Assembly (NCBI GenBank): GCA_965237405.1
Contig: OZ250139.1
Coordinates: 2,480,001-2,544,000 of the forward strand
Length of the DNA stretch: 64,000 bases
Source of the DNA: CAUZIB01 sp963663925
GTDB lineage: Bacteria > Acidobacteriota > Vicinamibacteria > Vicinamibacterales > UBA8438
Direction of reading: 5' to 3'
Positions 27,040-36,047 of the stretch are shown here, in pieces; the stretch's first letter is position 1, and each line of letters starts with the position of its first letter. The position numbers and the translations under genes were made by a program. The notes beneath the pieces were generated by a model. It was not told where the DNA came from and did not search any database. It worked only from the letters and a program-made list of their open reading frames with translations.

Positions 27040-28312
27040 GATCAAAATTATTCCAGATTGGCGTGCTAACGCGCTCGTGGCTGCAGTGTTGATCGCGTTT
27101 GGGGTGCTTGTTTTTGCCCAAAGCACGCCGACGTCGATCCGGGCCGGCCTGCTGATCGACGGAACCGGGAAAACCAGTCAAGAGGTACGAATCCTCATCG
27201 AGGACGGTGTGATCACACGCATGGATCGGTTGCGGGGTGCGGTCACCCACGACCTATCGGAGCTCGTCCTCATGCCAGGCTGGATTGACACGCACGTCCA
27301 TCTGACTTCGCACATCGATCCGGATGGGAAGATCCACAATCGAACCCAAGACGATAACCGTTGGCATACGATGCTGTACGCGTTAGAGAATGCGTACTCG
27401 ACAGTGATGGCGGGTTTCACCACGGTTCAGAGTTTGGGCGATATCTACGATGCCGAGGTACGCGATTTCATCTCGCGTGGTACGATACCAGGGCCCCGCG
27501 TGCTGACCTCGCTTCAGGCCATCACAGCCAAAACCGGAGATCCCGCCGCAATCCGAGTCTTCGTTCGCCGACTTGCCACCGTTGGCGCCGACGTGGTGAA
27601 GGTTTTCGCATCGGATAGCATTTTCGACGGCGGCGAGCGTGCCATGAGCGATGCGCAAATTGACGCCGCGTGCAGTGAGGCCGCGGCACAGGGCCTCCGG
27701 GCCGTGGTTCACGCGTACGGCACCGAGGTCGTCTCAGCGGCAGTCCGCGGGGGCTGCACCTCGATCGAGCACGGCAACCGGTATGACGAGGACGTCATCA
27801 CGCTCATGGCGGAACGAGGCACTTACCTAGACTTGCAGATCGGGCTTTTCTATCGAAACTACTCCGACTATCGAGACGCGTTTCTTGGCGTTGGAAGCTA
27901 TACGTCGCTCGGCTTCTCGCGAGTGAAGGAGGCGCGCCGGATCGGCATTGACACGTTCCGACGAACGCTCGAAAATCCAGACGTCAAGGTTGTTTTCGGG
28001 TCAGATGCGGTCGCTGGCGCACATGGACGAAACGTCGACGAACTAATCGAGCGGGTTCGCTTCGGACACCAGAGGCCGATGGCTGCCCTCGTATCAGCAA
28101 CCTCGCTGGCTGCTGCCTCACTCGGCCTTGGCGACGAGATTGGCACGGTGGCGCCAGGATTCGACGCGGATCTAGTCGCGGTGGAAGGGAACCCTCTGAA
28201 CGACATCGCGGCCCTTCGAAACGTTCGCTTCGTGATGCGAAACGGTCAGGTGTATCGAAACGAGGTTCGGCCGGTCGAACCACCGAGACCCTCGCGGCGA
28301 CGGAGGCACTAG
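27032..28312 (+). CDS. Exported amidohydrolase (metal-dependent, imidazolonepropionase-like)
   Basis: 426 residues from GTG 27032, chosen because a signal peptide follows at once (ALVAAVLIAFGVLVFAQ); a longer frame from 26879 lies wholly inside rsgA. Amidohydrolase-superfamily motifs are complete: DTHVHLTSH, a lysine in ADVVKVFASD, VVHAYGTE, SIEHGNRYD and FGSDAVAGAHG, then the ADLVAVEGNPL metal-dependent hydrolase tail. Members of this exported group hydrolyse dipeptides, acyl-amino acids or lactams; the substrate is not readable. It overlaps rsgA by 8 bp. Confidence 0.88.
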   Translation: MSKIKIIPDWRANALVAAVLIAFGVLVFAQSTPTSIRAGLLIDGTGKTSQEVRILIEDGVITRMDRLRGAVTHDLSELVLMPGWIDTHVHLTSHIDPDGKIHNRTQDDNRWHTMLYALENAYSTVMAGFTTVQSLGDIYDAEVRDFISRGTIPGPRVLTSLQAITAKTGDPAAIRVFVRRLATVGADVVKVFASDSIFDGGERAMSDAQIDAACSEAAAQGLRAVVHAYGTEVVSAAVRGGCTSIEHGNRYDEDVITLMAERGTYLDLQIGLFYRNYSDYRDAFLGVGSYTSLGFSRVKEARRIGIDTFRRTLENPDVKVVFGSDAVAGAHGRNVDELIERVRFGHQRPMAALVSATSLAAASLGLGDEIGTVAPGFDADLVAVEGNPLNDIAALRNVRFVMRNGQVYRNEVRPVEPPRPSRRRRH

Positions 28313-28344
28313 GGGTACGAGGGCCCTCACGTGGGAACTCGGTT

Positions 28345-28914
28345 TCAGTGCACCCCGCCGCCACCGGTCTGCAAAAGCGATGGATCGGCACCAAGCCGCC
28401 GGATCGTCATCTCCCACATCCTAGTAGGATGGGTCTCGAACACGATGTCGCGGTCGGCCTCGGCTGTCAGCCACTCTGACGCCGAGAGCTCGGCATCAAG
28501 CTGCCCAGGACTCCACCCAGCGTAACCCGTGAGCAGACGCGTGTACTGTGGGGGTGGATCTTTAAGGAGCCGTCGCAGTAAGTCCTCTGATGTCGACAGG
28601 AAGATCCCGTCACAGACCTTGACGGACTCCACGTCGGACGGCTCCTCGCCCAGCAGGATCCACCCGCGCTCGGGCTCGACCGGCCCGCCAATCCAAAGCT
28701 CAAGACCATTGTCGGCTTCGATGGGAGGCGTCAACCGAACGACTGATGACGCTGGCGTCTCGGCGCGTCGATTCAACACAAGCCCGAACGCACCGTCTTC
28801 CCCATGCTCGCACAAAAGGATCACCGTCTGGTGAAAGTGCATGTCATTTAACTGAGGCATCGAAACCAGTAGCACCGGCGCGAGAGTCGGAAGCACGGTC
28901 TCGGAGTCGTTCAT
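28345..28914 (-). CDS. YqgE/AlgH family protein
   Basis: 189 residues from ATG 28914 (a TTG five codons earlier is the alternative). It contains the family blocks PVLLVSMPQLNDMHFHQTVILLCEH, GAFGLVLNRR, IGGPVEPERGWIL and TGYAGWSPGQLDAEL. The biochemical role of YqgE/AlgH proteins is not established; some influence alginate gene expression or redox balance. It follows the broken queG on the same strand. Confidence 0.9.
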   Translation of the reverse strand: MNDSETVLPTLAPVLLVSMPQLNDMHFHQTVILLCEHGEDGAFGLVLNRRAETPASSVVRLTPPIEADNGLELWIGGPVEPERGWILLGEEPSDVESVKVCDGIFLSTSEDLLRRLLKDPPPQYTRLLTGYAGWSPGQLDAELSASEWLTAEADRDIVFETHPTRMWEMTIRRLGADPSLLQTGGGGVH

Positions 28915-28947
28915 GTCTGCAGGCGGCAAGGAACTACGTTTACCCTA

Positions 28948-29992
28948 TCACGACCCGAGCCTACGCCAGGCCCAGTCAGCGTGCTCGACAACAACCGGAT
29001 CATGTCTTGAGGAATCGGTCGTTGGCTCCAACAAAGCGTCCGCCGCTTCCTGCGTGCCACTGTTCCCGAGTGCAACCGCAAAGGTTGCGCCGAAGATTAC
29101 GGAGCCCCGTGTGCGACATCGGGCTACGTTGGACGACAGGCCCAAGTGTCGCATCGGATTGTCGCCACAACTCCGTCAGCTTCGGCCGGTCCAGCGCCGA
29201 GTGCGGAAACCAGCACTCGTCGCTGGACAGGGCTGGCTTAGCGTTTCAGGGACAAACATCCTGACAAATGTCGCACCCGTACACGTGTGTACCGAGATCG
29301 GCTCGGCGCGCGTCGGAGATTCCCGCCTTAACCTCGATGGTGAGGTACGAGAGACAGCGCGTGGAATCGATTACCCAGGGTTCGACGATGGCACCAGTCG
29401 GACAGGCTTCCAGGCAGAGTGTGCATGTTCCGCACTGATCAAGGGCTGGAACATCTGTCTCCAGTGGAAGACTACAGAGGATCTCGGAAAGAAAGAACCA
29501 CGACCCGAGCTCGTCATTAATGACGCACGTGTTCTTGCCGATCTAGCCGAGCCCCGCGTGTTGCGCGTACACCCTCTCCTGAACCGGTCCGGTGTCAACA
29601 TACGCGACCGCCTCAAACGATGTCCCGCTGGTCTCGTGCATCCACTGCAACAGTTTGCGTGTTCGTCTTCCGATGACTCCGTGGTAGTCGAGACCCCACG
29701 CGTAGCGTGATACGCCGGCCTCGAGTGGATCCACGCGTTCGATGGAATAAGGTCGATCGGTGTTGTACACAGTCCCAAGAGAGATCACGGTGAGGGCCGA
29801 GGACAACACCTGCCGCACATCCGCCCGTCGGGCCGCCGTGCGAGACATGTACGCCATGTCGCCGGAAAAACCCTTGTGCAGCCACGTCTCTAAGAACGAA
29901 AGCTCAGGGAAATCTCTCGCCGGAGCGATGCCGCACAAGTCGAAGCCAACCGCTTGAGCCTGGGCCTTGATTCCGTCAGCGGTGAGCTTCAT
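28948..29992 (-). pseudogene. queG: Epoxyqueuosine reductase, disrupted at three points
   Basis: Read across its lesions this is a QueG of about 348 residues: GFDLCGIAPARDFPE at the start, VYAQHAGLG-IGKNTCVI, two ferredoxin clusters (CGTCTLCLEACPTGAI and CDICQDVCP) and a HEAT-like tail (AVALGNSG to DPVVVEHADWAWRRL). Three disruptions are visible on the coding strand. AGLG is followed by TAG (29543-29545) where the family has Trp; CQDVCP is followed by TGA (29246-29248) where Trp is expected; one extra T near 29080-29082 shifts the frame. QueG makes the last step of queuosine in tRNA. As assembled it cannot be made whole; the ORF from 29992 yields only 149 residues without iron-sulfur clusters. 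Confidence 0.88.
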
Positions 29993-30025
29993 CCGACGAT
30001 GAAAATTGGGCCATTCGGAACAATA

Positions 30026-30163
30026 TTAGAAGGTATATCTCAATCCGAACTGCATTTCGCGTGCGTTCCGCGCGCTGAAGATCCGGCCAAAGTTATCAGA
30101 CTCGAAAAACCGATTTTGGATGTCAAAGTTCGCGCGATTGAACAGATACCGGGTGTCGACTCT
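30026..30163 (-). pseudogene. C-terminal remnant of a TonB-dependent receptor
   Basis: About 45 residues: YLFNRANFDIQNRFF followed by FGRIFSARNAREMQFGLRYTF. This is the usual last two strands of Oar/CarboxypepD-type TonB receptors of Acidobacteriota, ending in the terminal phenylalanine. Nothing of the preceding 900 or so residues is found between here and lpxB at 30258, so the gene has been lost except for its 3' end. Confidence 0.65.
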
Positions 30164-30257
30164 CACGACCGTACCGCACATCACGAGACATTCGACCAGA
30201 TTCTCGGATGTCATGAGACCTATCAGTTGACCATCCTAAAGAACGGAAAGAACCAAA

Positions 30258-31409
30258 TTACGACCCCGTGGATCGCGCCACTGCAAGAATAGCCTCCGCG
30301 GCTCGCCGACTGGCTCCCGGTGCCCCAAGCTGAGCGCGAACCTTTGCCAGGGCGACCTCTGTCTGCTTGGCACGCGCGGGATCGACAAAGTACCGCGCGA
30401 CTTCATTAGCCACGGCGGCCGGAGTGAGCTCGTCCTGCAATAGCTCTGGCACGATCCTTTTACCGGCAATCAAGTTCACCATCCCCGCCGACTCGACGTG
30501 CGCGAACGTGCGAACCATCCGATAGGTTAACGGCGACAGCCGGTACACAATCACCATTGGCCGTCCGTGGATCGCCGTCTGCACAGTTGCCGTCCCCGAC
30601 GCTGTCACGACAACGTCGGCGACCGACAGCACATCGTCGGTTCGCGCTTCAACGACCACCGGCGACTGCATAAGACCGTCGCGATCAATATCGTAGATCG
30701 GGGCGAAGAGATCGTCGTTGAGTTGCGGGGCGCGCGCAACCACACACCGCAGCTCAGGCACGCGCCGAGCTACCAGTCCCATCGCCCCCACGAGCTCTGG
30801 CAAGATTGCACGCACCTCATTTGGACGGCTCCCAGGCAGTAGTGCAACCGTTGGCGTATCGGTGCCGATCCCGAACTCACTACGAAGCTGGCCTCGGGAC
30901 AAATCCGTGCGCGTCAGATCGATCAAGGGGTGTCCGACGAACTCTACAGGAATATCGACGTCTCGATAGAACGTTTGCTCAAACGGGAAAATAACCAGAG
31001 CACGTGTGACGAACCGCTTCATCGTGCGGAGCCGGCCCCGCCGCCAGGCCCACACCTGTGGGCAGACATAGTAGACAACTGGAACTCCGAACGACCGAAC
31101 CTTCGCAGCAAGCCGAAAGTTGATCTCGGGAAAATCAACCGGGACGAAAATGTCGGGGCGTTCTCGACGAGCGAGCGCCACCAGACGGCGGTAGGCCGCG
31201 AACGACCGCGGAACGACTGAAAGTGCTTCGGAGAGCCCGGTGACGGTCAACCCGCGAAAGTCCTCCACGACCGTTCCGCCTGCTGCGCGCAATCGGTCAC
31301 CGCCCAACCCAAAAACTCGGACGGATGAATCCAACGCGCGTAGCTCGCGGGTAAGCGCGCCTGCGTAGAGGTCCCCCGACGGCTCACCGCAGGAGAGCAG
31401 AATCTTCAC
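30258..31409 (-). CDS. lpxB: Lipid-A-disaccharide synthase
   Basis: 383 residues from a GTG start. Family blocks are clear: ILLSCGEPSGDLYAGAL, FGLGGDRLRAAGG, VYYVCPQVWAWRRGR, VGHPLIDL, LLPGSRPNEV, and VTASGTATVQTAIHGRPMVIVYR. It joins UDP-diacylglucosamine with lipid X to give the lipid A disaccharide, at the inner membrane. It shows that the organism makes lipopolysaccharide. The start overlaps the stop of the upstream M16 gene by one base (TAGTG), so the three genes are one operon. Confidence 0.95.
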   Translation of the reverse strand: MKILLSCGEPSGDLYAGALTRELRALDSSVRVFGLGGDRLRAAGGTVVEDFRGLTVTGLSEALSVVPRSFAAYRRLVALARRERPDIFVPVDFPEINFRLAAKVRSFGVPVVYYVCPQVWAWRRGRLRTMKRFVTRALVIFPFEQTFYRDVDIPVEFVGHPLIDLTRTDLSRGQLRSEFGIGTDTPTVALLPGSRPNEVRAILPELVGAMGLVARRVPELRCVVARAPQLNDDLFAPIYDIDRDGLMQSPVVVEARTDDVLSVADVVVTASGTATVQTAIHGRPMVIVYRLSPLTYRMVRTFAHVESAGMVNLIAGKRIVPELLQDELTPAAVANEVARYFVDPARAKQTEVALAKVRAQLGAPGASRRAAEAILAVARSTGS

Positions 31410-32896
31410 TACCGCGAAAACTGCGCCGCGTTCCGCCCGCGGCGAAAATCCGTTGCGGTAATGTCGAGTTCCGAAATGGGCACAACATCGAAATCGTCAA
31501 ACCCAACACCCGAGAGGTCATCGACGAACGCCGATGCGTCGCCAACCAGTACGATCGACAGGTTTCCGGGACGAAGGTAGGTACGGGCGACACGCTGGAT
31601 GTCGTTGACCGTGACCGCGTTGATCCGATCTGGATAGGTCTCGATGTCATCCAGGTCCAGGCCGTACAACAGCGCTTCAAGTACCTGCGATGCGATCGCG
31701 TTCGGCGTTTCGATGGTGAGCGGAAAGTTGCCGGCAAGATAGTCCTTCGCGTTTCGAAGCTCTCGATTGCTCACGCGATCACGTCGCAGCCTGGTGATCT
31801 CATCGACAATTATACGCAGCACCTCAGCGGTCGCTTCGGCGCGCGTATCGGTCATCGCGAGGAACTCGCCCCCCAATTGCCGGCCGGAAAAGTCGGCCGA
31901 GGCCGAGTACGTCAGCGACCGCTGCATTCTTAAGACCTCGCCGATCCGATTGCCGCCTTCGCCACCGAGAATCTTGATGGCAACATCGAGCGAAAGGTAG
32001 TCGGGATGCGCTCGGGGCAAAGCGAGATGCCCGACCCGCACGGCCGTCTGGACTGCTCCGGGTTTGTCGACGACGATCAACCGACCGGCTGGTGGCGGTA
32101 TCTCGATGGCGGTTGGAATCGGCAGGGTCCCTCTCGGCCAATACTCCAACGCGCGCGCGGCACCCTCGAAGGCCTTGTCGGCAGTGACGTCGCCGACAAT
32201 CGCGAGGATCGAGTTATTCGGAAGGTAGTGCGTCCGGTGAAAGTCCATAAGTTTCGATCGCGTGATTGCCAGAAGCGAGACCGGCGTTCCGTTTCGCGGC
32301 ATCCCGTACGGATGAAACCCGTAGACGAGCCGACCGAACACCACGCCCGAAATATAGGAGGTATCACCGTAGCTAATCCGCATCCCAGACATCAACTGCT
32401 GACGCTGGCGCTGGATCTCCGCATCGGCATAGGCTGGACTCCGAACAATTTCGGAGAGCATTGTGAGTGCAAGGTCGAAACTGTCCTTGAGAACGAGCAG
32501 GTTGATGAAACTGAGATCGGCTCCCGCACCGACGTTCAGGGCACCACCGATGTTGTCTATCGTCTGGGCAATCTCTTGGGCCGACTGCCGGTCCGTACCC
32601 TGATCGAGCATCCGAGCAGCCATAGCGGCAAGGCCGGGCAAGGCAGTCGCATCGCTCGACGCGCCGGCGCGGACCAGGAGGCGAACGTTAACGGCCGGCT
32701 GCTCGTGCGCTCCGACGTGCACCACCTGCAGACCGTTGTCAAACGTGCGAAGCTCGTACTTGGGGAAGACGATGTCTGGCGCCAGCAGCGGGGGGGGCGG
32801 ACTCTCGGCGGGCCACCGTACCGTCTGGGCGTTCGCGATTCCTGCGAATGCGAGGCTCGCCGTGGCGACCACCAGCCACACGGTTCCCTGCCTCAT
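31409..32896 (-). CDS. M16-family peptidase, subunit without zinc motif
   Basis: 495 residues with a signal peptide (VVATASLAFAGIANAQ) and an insulinase/mitochondrial-processing-peptidase fold. Where active members have HxxEH after the G-x-A turn, this one has GLAAMAARMLDQG, so it is the catalytically silent partner. Domain 2 features are kept (SLTYSASADFSGRQLGG, RRDRVSNRELRNAKDYLAG). Such subunits form a clam-shell with an active one; the active partner is encoded 2 bp upstream. A proline run (SPPPPLLAPD) is encoded by eight consecutive G at 32790-32797. Confidence 0.85.
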   Translation of the reverse strand: MRQGTVWLVVATASLAFAGIANAQTVRWPAESPPPPLLAPDIVFPKYELRTFDNGLQVVHVGAHEQPAVNVRLLVRAGASSDATALPGLAAMAARMLDQGTDRQSAQEIAQTIDNIGGALNVGAGADLSFINLLVLKDSFDLALTMLSEIVRSPAYADAEIQRQRQQLMSGMRISYGDTSYISGVVFGRLVYGFHPYGMPRNGTPVSLLAITRSKLMDFHRTHYLPNNSILAIVGDVTADKAFEGAARALEYWPRGTLPIPTAIEIPPPAGRLIVVDKPGAVQTAVRVGHLALPRAHPDYLSLDVAIKILGGEGGNRIGEVLRMQRSLTYSASADFSGRQLGGEFLAMTDTRAEATAEVLRIIVDEITRLRRDRVSNRELRNAKDYLAGNFPLTIETPNAIASQVLEALLYGLDLDDIETYPDRINAVTVNDIQRVARTYLRPGNLSIVLVGDASAFVDDLSGVGFDDFDVVPISELDITATDFRRGRNAAQFSR

Positions 32897-32898
32897 CG

Positions 32899-34299
32899 TC
32901 AGCGCCCGCTTAGCCCAAACCCAGTCGAGCTACCAACCCCGCGAGGCATGATCGTCATGACCAGCCGGTTCTCGTCCCTAAAGTACTTTCGAGCCACCCG
33001 ACGAACATCATCCTTGGTAATGTTCATGAAGATGTCAAACTCGGCATCGGCCGTCGTGATGTCGTCGTGAATGACCGCAGCGTGACCAAGATGCGCTGCC
33101 TTTTGGGCGTTCGTAATCCGACCGATCACATAGTCACGGACAAACTGGTTCTTCGATCGCTGCAGTTCGTCATCGTTAATCAGTTCGTTCTTGAGCCGTT
33201 CGAGCTCTTCGATTAGCGCGACCTCGCTAGCCTCGGGTGTCTGGCCAGGCGCAACGATAGCCACCGCATAGAAGAGGTTCGGATCTTCGATGAGGTTCCC
33301 CTGCCCGAACGCGGAGATTGCGATCTGTTCGTCGTACACGAGCCTCCGATGAATCCGTGACGACTGCCCGTCCGACAACACTTTCGACGCAATGTGTAGC
33401 GGGTAGGCGTCGGGGTGCCCGTCGTAGGTAATGTGATGGGCGACGACAACCGCGGGCAACGGCCAATTATCAGCCTCAAGCGACATCCGACGTTCCGCCT
33501 GCTGTACCGGTTCCCGCGGAATCTCACGCGGTACGGGATGACTCGCCTTTGGCACACGCCCGAAATATTGCTCGACCATTTGGAGTGCGTGGTCCATCTC
33601 GAAATCACCGACAACAACCAGCGTGGCGTTCTCGGGAACGTAATAGGTTTTGTAGAACTCTCGGACGTCGTCGATCGATGCCGCCTCAAGATCGACCATC
33701 GAGCCGATCGGCGTGTGCTTGTACGGGTGCGTGCTAAACGCGTTGTCAAAAAGGACTTCCGAGAGTAAACCGAATGGCTCGCTCTCGTATCGCCAGCGGC
33801 GCTCCTCCTTGACCACCTGGCGCTCCGATTTAAGCGTTCGCTCGTTAATCCGGAGCGTGGCCATCCGATCGGCCTCAAGCCAAAATACGAGCGGGAGGTA
33901 CTGCGAAGGAACCGTCTGCAGAAAGACGGTCGTATCCTCTGTCGTGTACGCGTTGCCGTCTCCGCCCACACGGGAAATGAACGTCAGATGCTCGTCCGGC
34001 TGAACGTTCTTTGAGCCCTTAAACATCAAGTGCTCAAACAGATGCGCGAACCCGGTCCGCCCGGGCCGCTCGTTCTTCGATCCGACCCGGTACCACAGCT
34101 CGACATGCGCAATCGGCGTCGAGTGATCCTCTGACAGCACGACGGTTAGACCATTGTCCAGCCTCGTGATGTGGTAGTCGAACTTTGGTGGCCGGACTGC
34201 GCTGTGCAATGGCTGCGCCAGCGCCACGAAGCCCGCGACAAACAGGACCGCCATCGCCACCGTAGACGTGCCGCGGTAGCAGCGATGCACTTGTCTCAT
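32899..34299 (-). CDS. M16-family zinc peptidase, active subunit
   Basis: 466 residues. The signal peptide is followed by the M16 active site HLFEH (in TGFAHLFEHLMFKGS) and a downstream acidic segment (VVKEERRWRYES) that supplies the third ligand. FGQGNLIEDPNLFYAVA and the repeat domain complete the pattern. With its silent partner it probably degrades peptides in the periplasm. First gene of a minus-strand operon M16 active, M16 silent, lpxB. Confidence 0.9.
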   Translation of the reverse strand: MRQVHRCYRGTSTVAMAVLFVAGFVALAQPLHSAVRPPKFDYHITRLDNGLTVVLSEDHSTPIAHVELWYRVGSKNERPGRTGFAHLFEHLMFKGSKNVQPDEHLTFISRVGGDGNAYTTEDTTVFLQTVPSQYLPLVFWLEADRMATLRINERTLKSERQVVKEERRWRYESEPFGLLSEVLFDNAFSTHPYKHTPIGSMVDLEAASIDDVREFYKTYYVPENATLVVVGDFEMDHALQMVEQYFGRVPKASHPVPREIPREPVQQAERRMSLEADNWPLPAVVVAHHITYDGHPDAYPLHIASKVLSDGQSSRIHRRLVYDEQIAISAFGQGNLIEDPNLFYAVAIVAPGQTPEASEVALIEELERLKNELINDDELQRSKNQFVRDYVIGRITNAQKAAHLGHAAVIHDDITTADAEFDIFMNITKDDVRRVARKYFRDENRLVMTIMPRGVGSSTGFGLSGR

Positions 34300-34363
34300 G
34301 GGCCTGATTATGTCACAAGGCAGTCTCTAGAGAGCCCCGCGCGACACACTACAATAGCTGGGG

Positions 34364-34807
34364 GTGATCGATCTCATTCAGTGGTTTCGCGTGGGCAGCC
34401 GGTGGGCACAGTCCAACGGCAATATTCTCGCGTGGTCCTTCGGGCTCTCTCTTCTGCTGTTCATCGGGAGCCTCATCCTGATACCCGTCTTGATCGCCAG
34501 GATGCGAACGGATTACTTCGTAACACCGGACCCTGACGGCGAAACATGGTTCGGACGTCACCCTGCCACACGAATCGCGGCCCAGGTGCTGAAGAACTCT
34601 GTCGGCGTCCTGCTGCTCATGGCCGGTCTGGCCATGATGGTGCTACCAGGCCAGGGCATCATCACCCTTCTGGTGGCACTCTCGTTGCTTGATTTTCCTC
34701 GAAAGCGGCAGCTCGAGCTTTGCATCGTACGGCAGTCGAAGGTAAACCGTGCCATTAACTGGATCCGGAATCGATCGGGACGACCACCAATACAGGTCCC
34801 AGACTGA
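34364..34807 (+). CDS. PGPGW-like small membrane protein
   Basis: 147 residues with two or three hydrophobic helices: WSFGLSLLLFIGSLILIPVLIA and VLLLMAGLAMMVLPGQGIITLL. The LPGQG-II motif with a following DFPRKR loop is like the PGPGW family of putative transmembrane proteins. The function of the family is unknown. It starts at a GTG or ATG divergently from the M16 operon. Confidence 0.65.
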   Translation: MIDLIQWFRVGSRWAQSNGNILAWSFGLSLLLFIGSLILIPVLIARMRTDYFVTPDPDGETWFGRHPATRIAAQVLKNSVGVLLLMAGLAMMVLPGQGIITLLVALSLLDFPRKRQLELCIVRQSKVNRAINWIRNRSGRPPIQVPD

Positions 34808-34856
34808 GCACTTGGGCCATCTGAGCCAGTTTAGACAATGACGCTTGGGTCAGAAT

Positions 34857-35152
34857 ATGGATTGTCGCGACCTGCCCGAGCAACGTAGAATACGCGCGGC
34901 TTTAAGCCCCATTCTGGTAACGCCATCGGTCTGGCACGCCGAGGGGCTGCCGCTGGGCGTTGTGGAGGTGTTGATCACTGCGGGCATGGGTGGCCCCTCT
35001 TCGTGTGGTGCTACGTGACGTTTCTACTCGCATTCCCGGTGTTGCCGATTTTCGATCCACGCTTGACCACCGTCACCGAGCGGTATCTTCTGTCCCAGGG
35101 TGTAGAGTACATCCGGTCGACAGACGGCGGAGAGGGAGCCGAAGCATCGTGA
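34857..35152 (+). pseudogene. Frameshifted C-terminal fragment of a membrane protein
   Basis: The frame from ATG 34857 gives SPILVTPSVWHAEGLPLGVVEVLITAGMGG, then runs off to a stop at 35016. The neighbouring frame takes over with PLFVWCYVTFLLAFPVLPIFDPRL and ends at 35152. One missing C in the CCCC run near 35000 explains the switch. Together this is about 98 residues resembling the last transmembrane helices of NrfD-type quinol-reductase subunits, with the main body missing. Its end overlaps the following GTG start by four bases, like a former operon partner. The family call is tentative. Confidence 0.4.
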
Positions 35153-36047
35153 GAGTCGCAGTTCTCGGATTGGGCACGATGGGGGGGCCGATGGCGGCAA
35201 ACCTCATCAAGGCGGGGTTCGAAGTCACGGTGCACAATCGGACGCGGAGCCGGGAAGACGCTCTGGAGGCGCTGGGAGCCGCGCGTGCAGCCAGCCCGGC
35301 CGAGGCGGCGCACGACGCGTCGAGATCGTGCTGGTCTGTGTCTCGGATACGCCGGACGTGGAGCGGGTACTGCTCGACTCAGAGGCCGGCGCGAGCAACA
35401 GCCTACGCGAAGGCGGCCTGGTGATTGACTGCTCGTCCATCGCGCCGGAGGCCACCCGACGAATCGCCGACGCCTTCAGGGCAAAGGGTATCGGCTATGT
35501 CGATGCGCCGGTGAGCGGCGGTTCCGAAGCTGCCGTCCACGGCACGCTCACCATCATGTGCGGCGGGACGGAGGAAGACGTCGAGCGTGCCCAGCCGGCG
35601 CTTCAGGTCATCGGCAGCACGTCGACGCGGATCGGTCCTGTCGGGTGCGGTCAAATCGCCAAGGTTGCCAATCAGGTCGTCATCACCGGCACGTACATGG
35701 CAGTCACCGAAGCTCTCACGCTGGCTTACAAGTCGGGCGCCGACCCCGAACGCGTGGTCGAAGCGATCGGCGGTGGTGCCGCTAGCTCGTGGGTCCTCCA
35801 CAACCGGTCGAAGAAGATGGTCAAGGACGACTACCCACTGGAGTTTCGCTTACGATTACACAGGAAGGATCTCGGCATCGCACTTGAGATGGCGCGGGAG
35901 TTCAAGGTCACGCTCCCGATCGCTTTGCTGGTGGCGACGATCGAAGACTCACTGATAGCCCGAGGCTACGGCGAGAAGGACATGTCGAACCTCGTCCTGT
36001 TTGTTCGACACGGGGCCGGTATTCTTGACGGCCCGATGAAAGCCTAA
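35149..36047 (+). pseudogene. 3-hydroxyisobutyrate dehydrogenase-like gene with a frameshift
   Basis: Start GTG 35149 has a good GGAGAGGGAG ribosome site upstream. The first part (RVAVLGLGTMGGPMAANLIKAG) is the NAD-binding motif of beta-hydroxyacid dehydrogenases. Near 35318-35325 the frame shifts; the rest continues in the frame beginning VEIVLVCVSDTPDVERVL, with DAPVSGGSEAA, GPVGCGQIAKVANQVVI holding the catalytic lysine, and KDLGIALEMAREF. Together it would be about 298 residues, full length. Either a real mutation or one sequencing error; apart from this the gene looks healthy. The next gene's ATG follows immediately after the stop. Confidence 0.8.

Noticed and set aside
29246..29248. TGA read as tryptophan (alternative genetic code)
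   Set aside because: Many intact genes in the window end with TGA, and a Trp position in the same gene is also TAG; a recoded TGA would not explain that or the frameshift.
32790..32797. Run of eight G as a phase-variation switch
   Set aside because: It encodes a proline run in an intact frame and there is no evidence of length variation.
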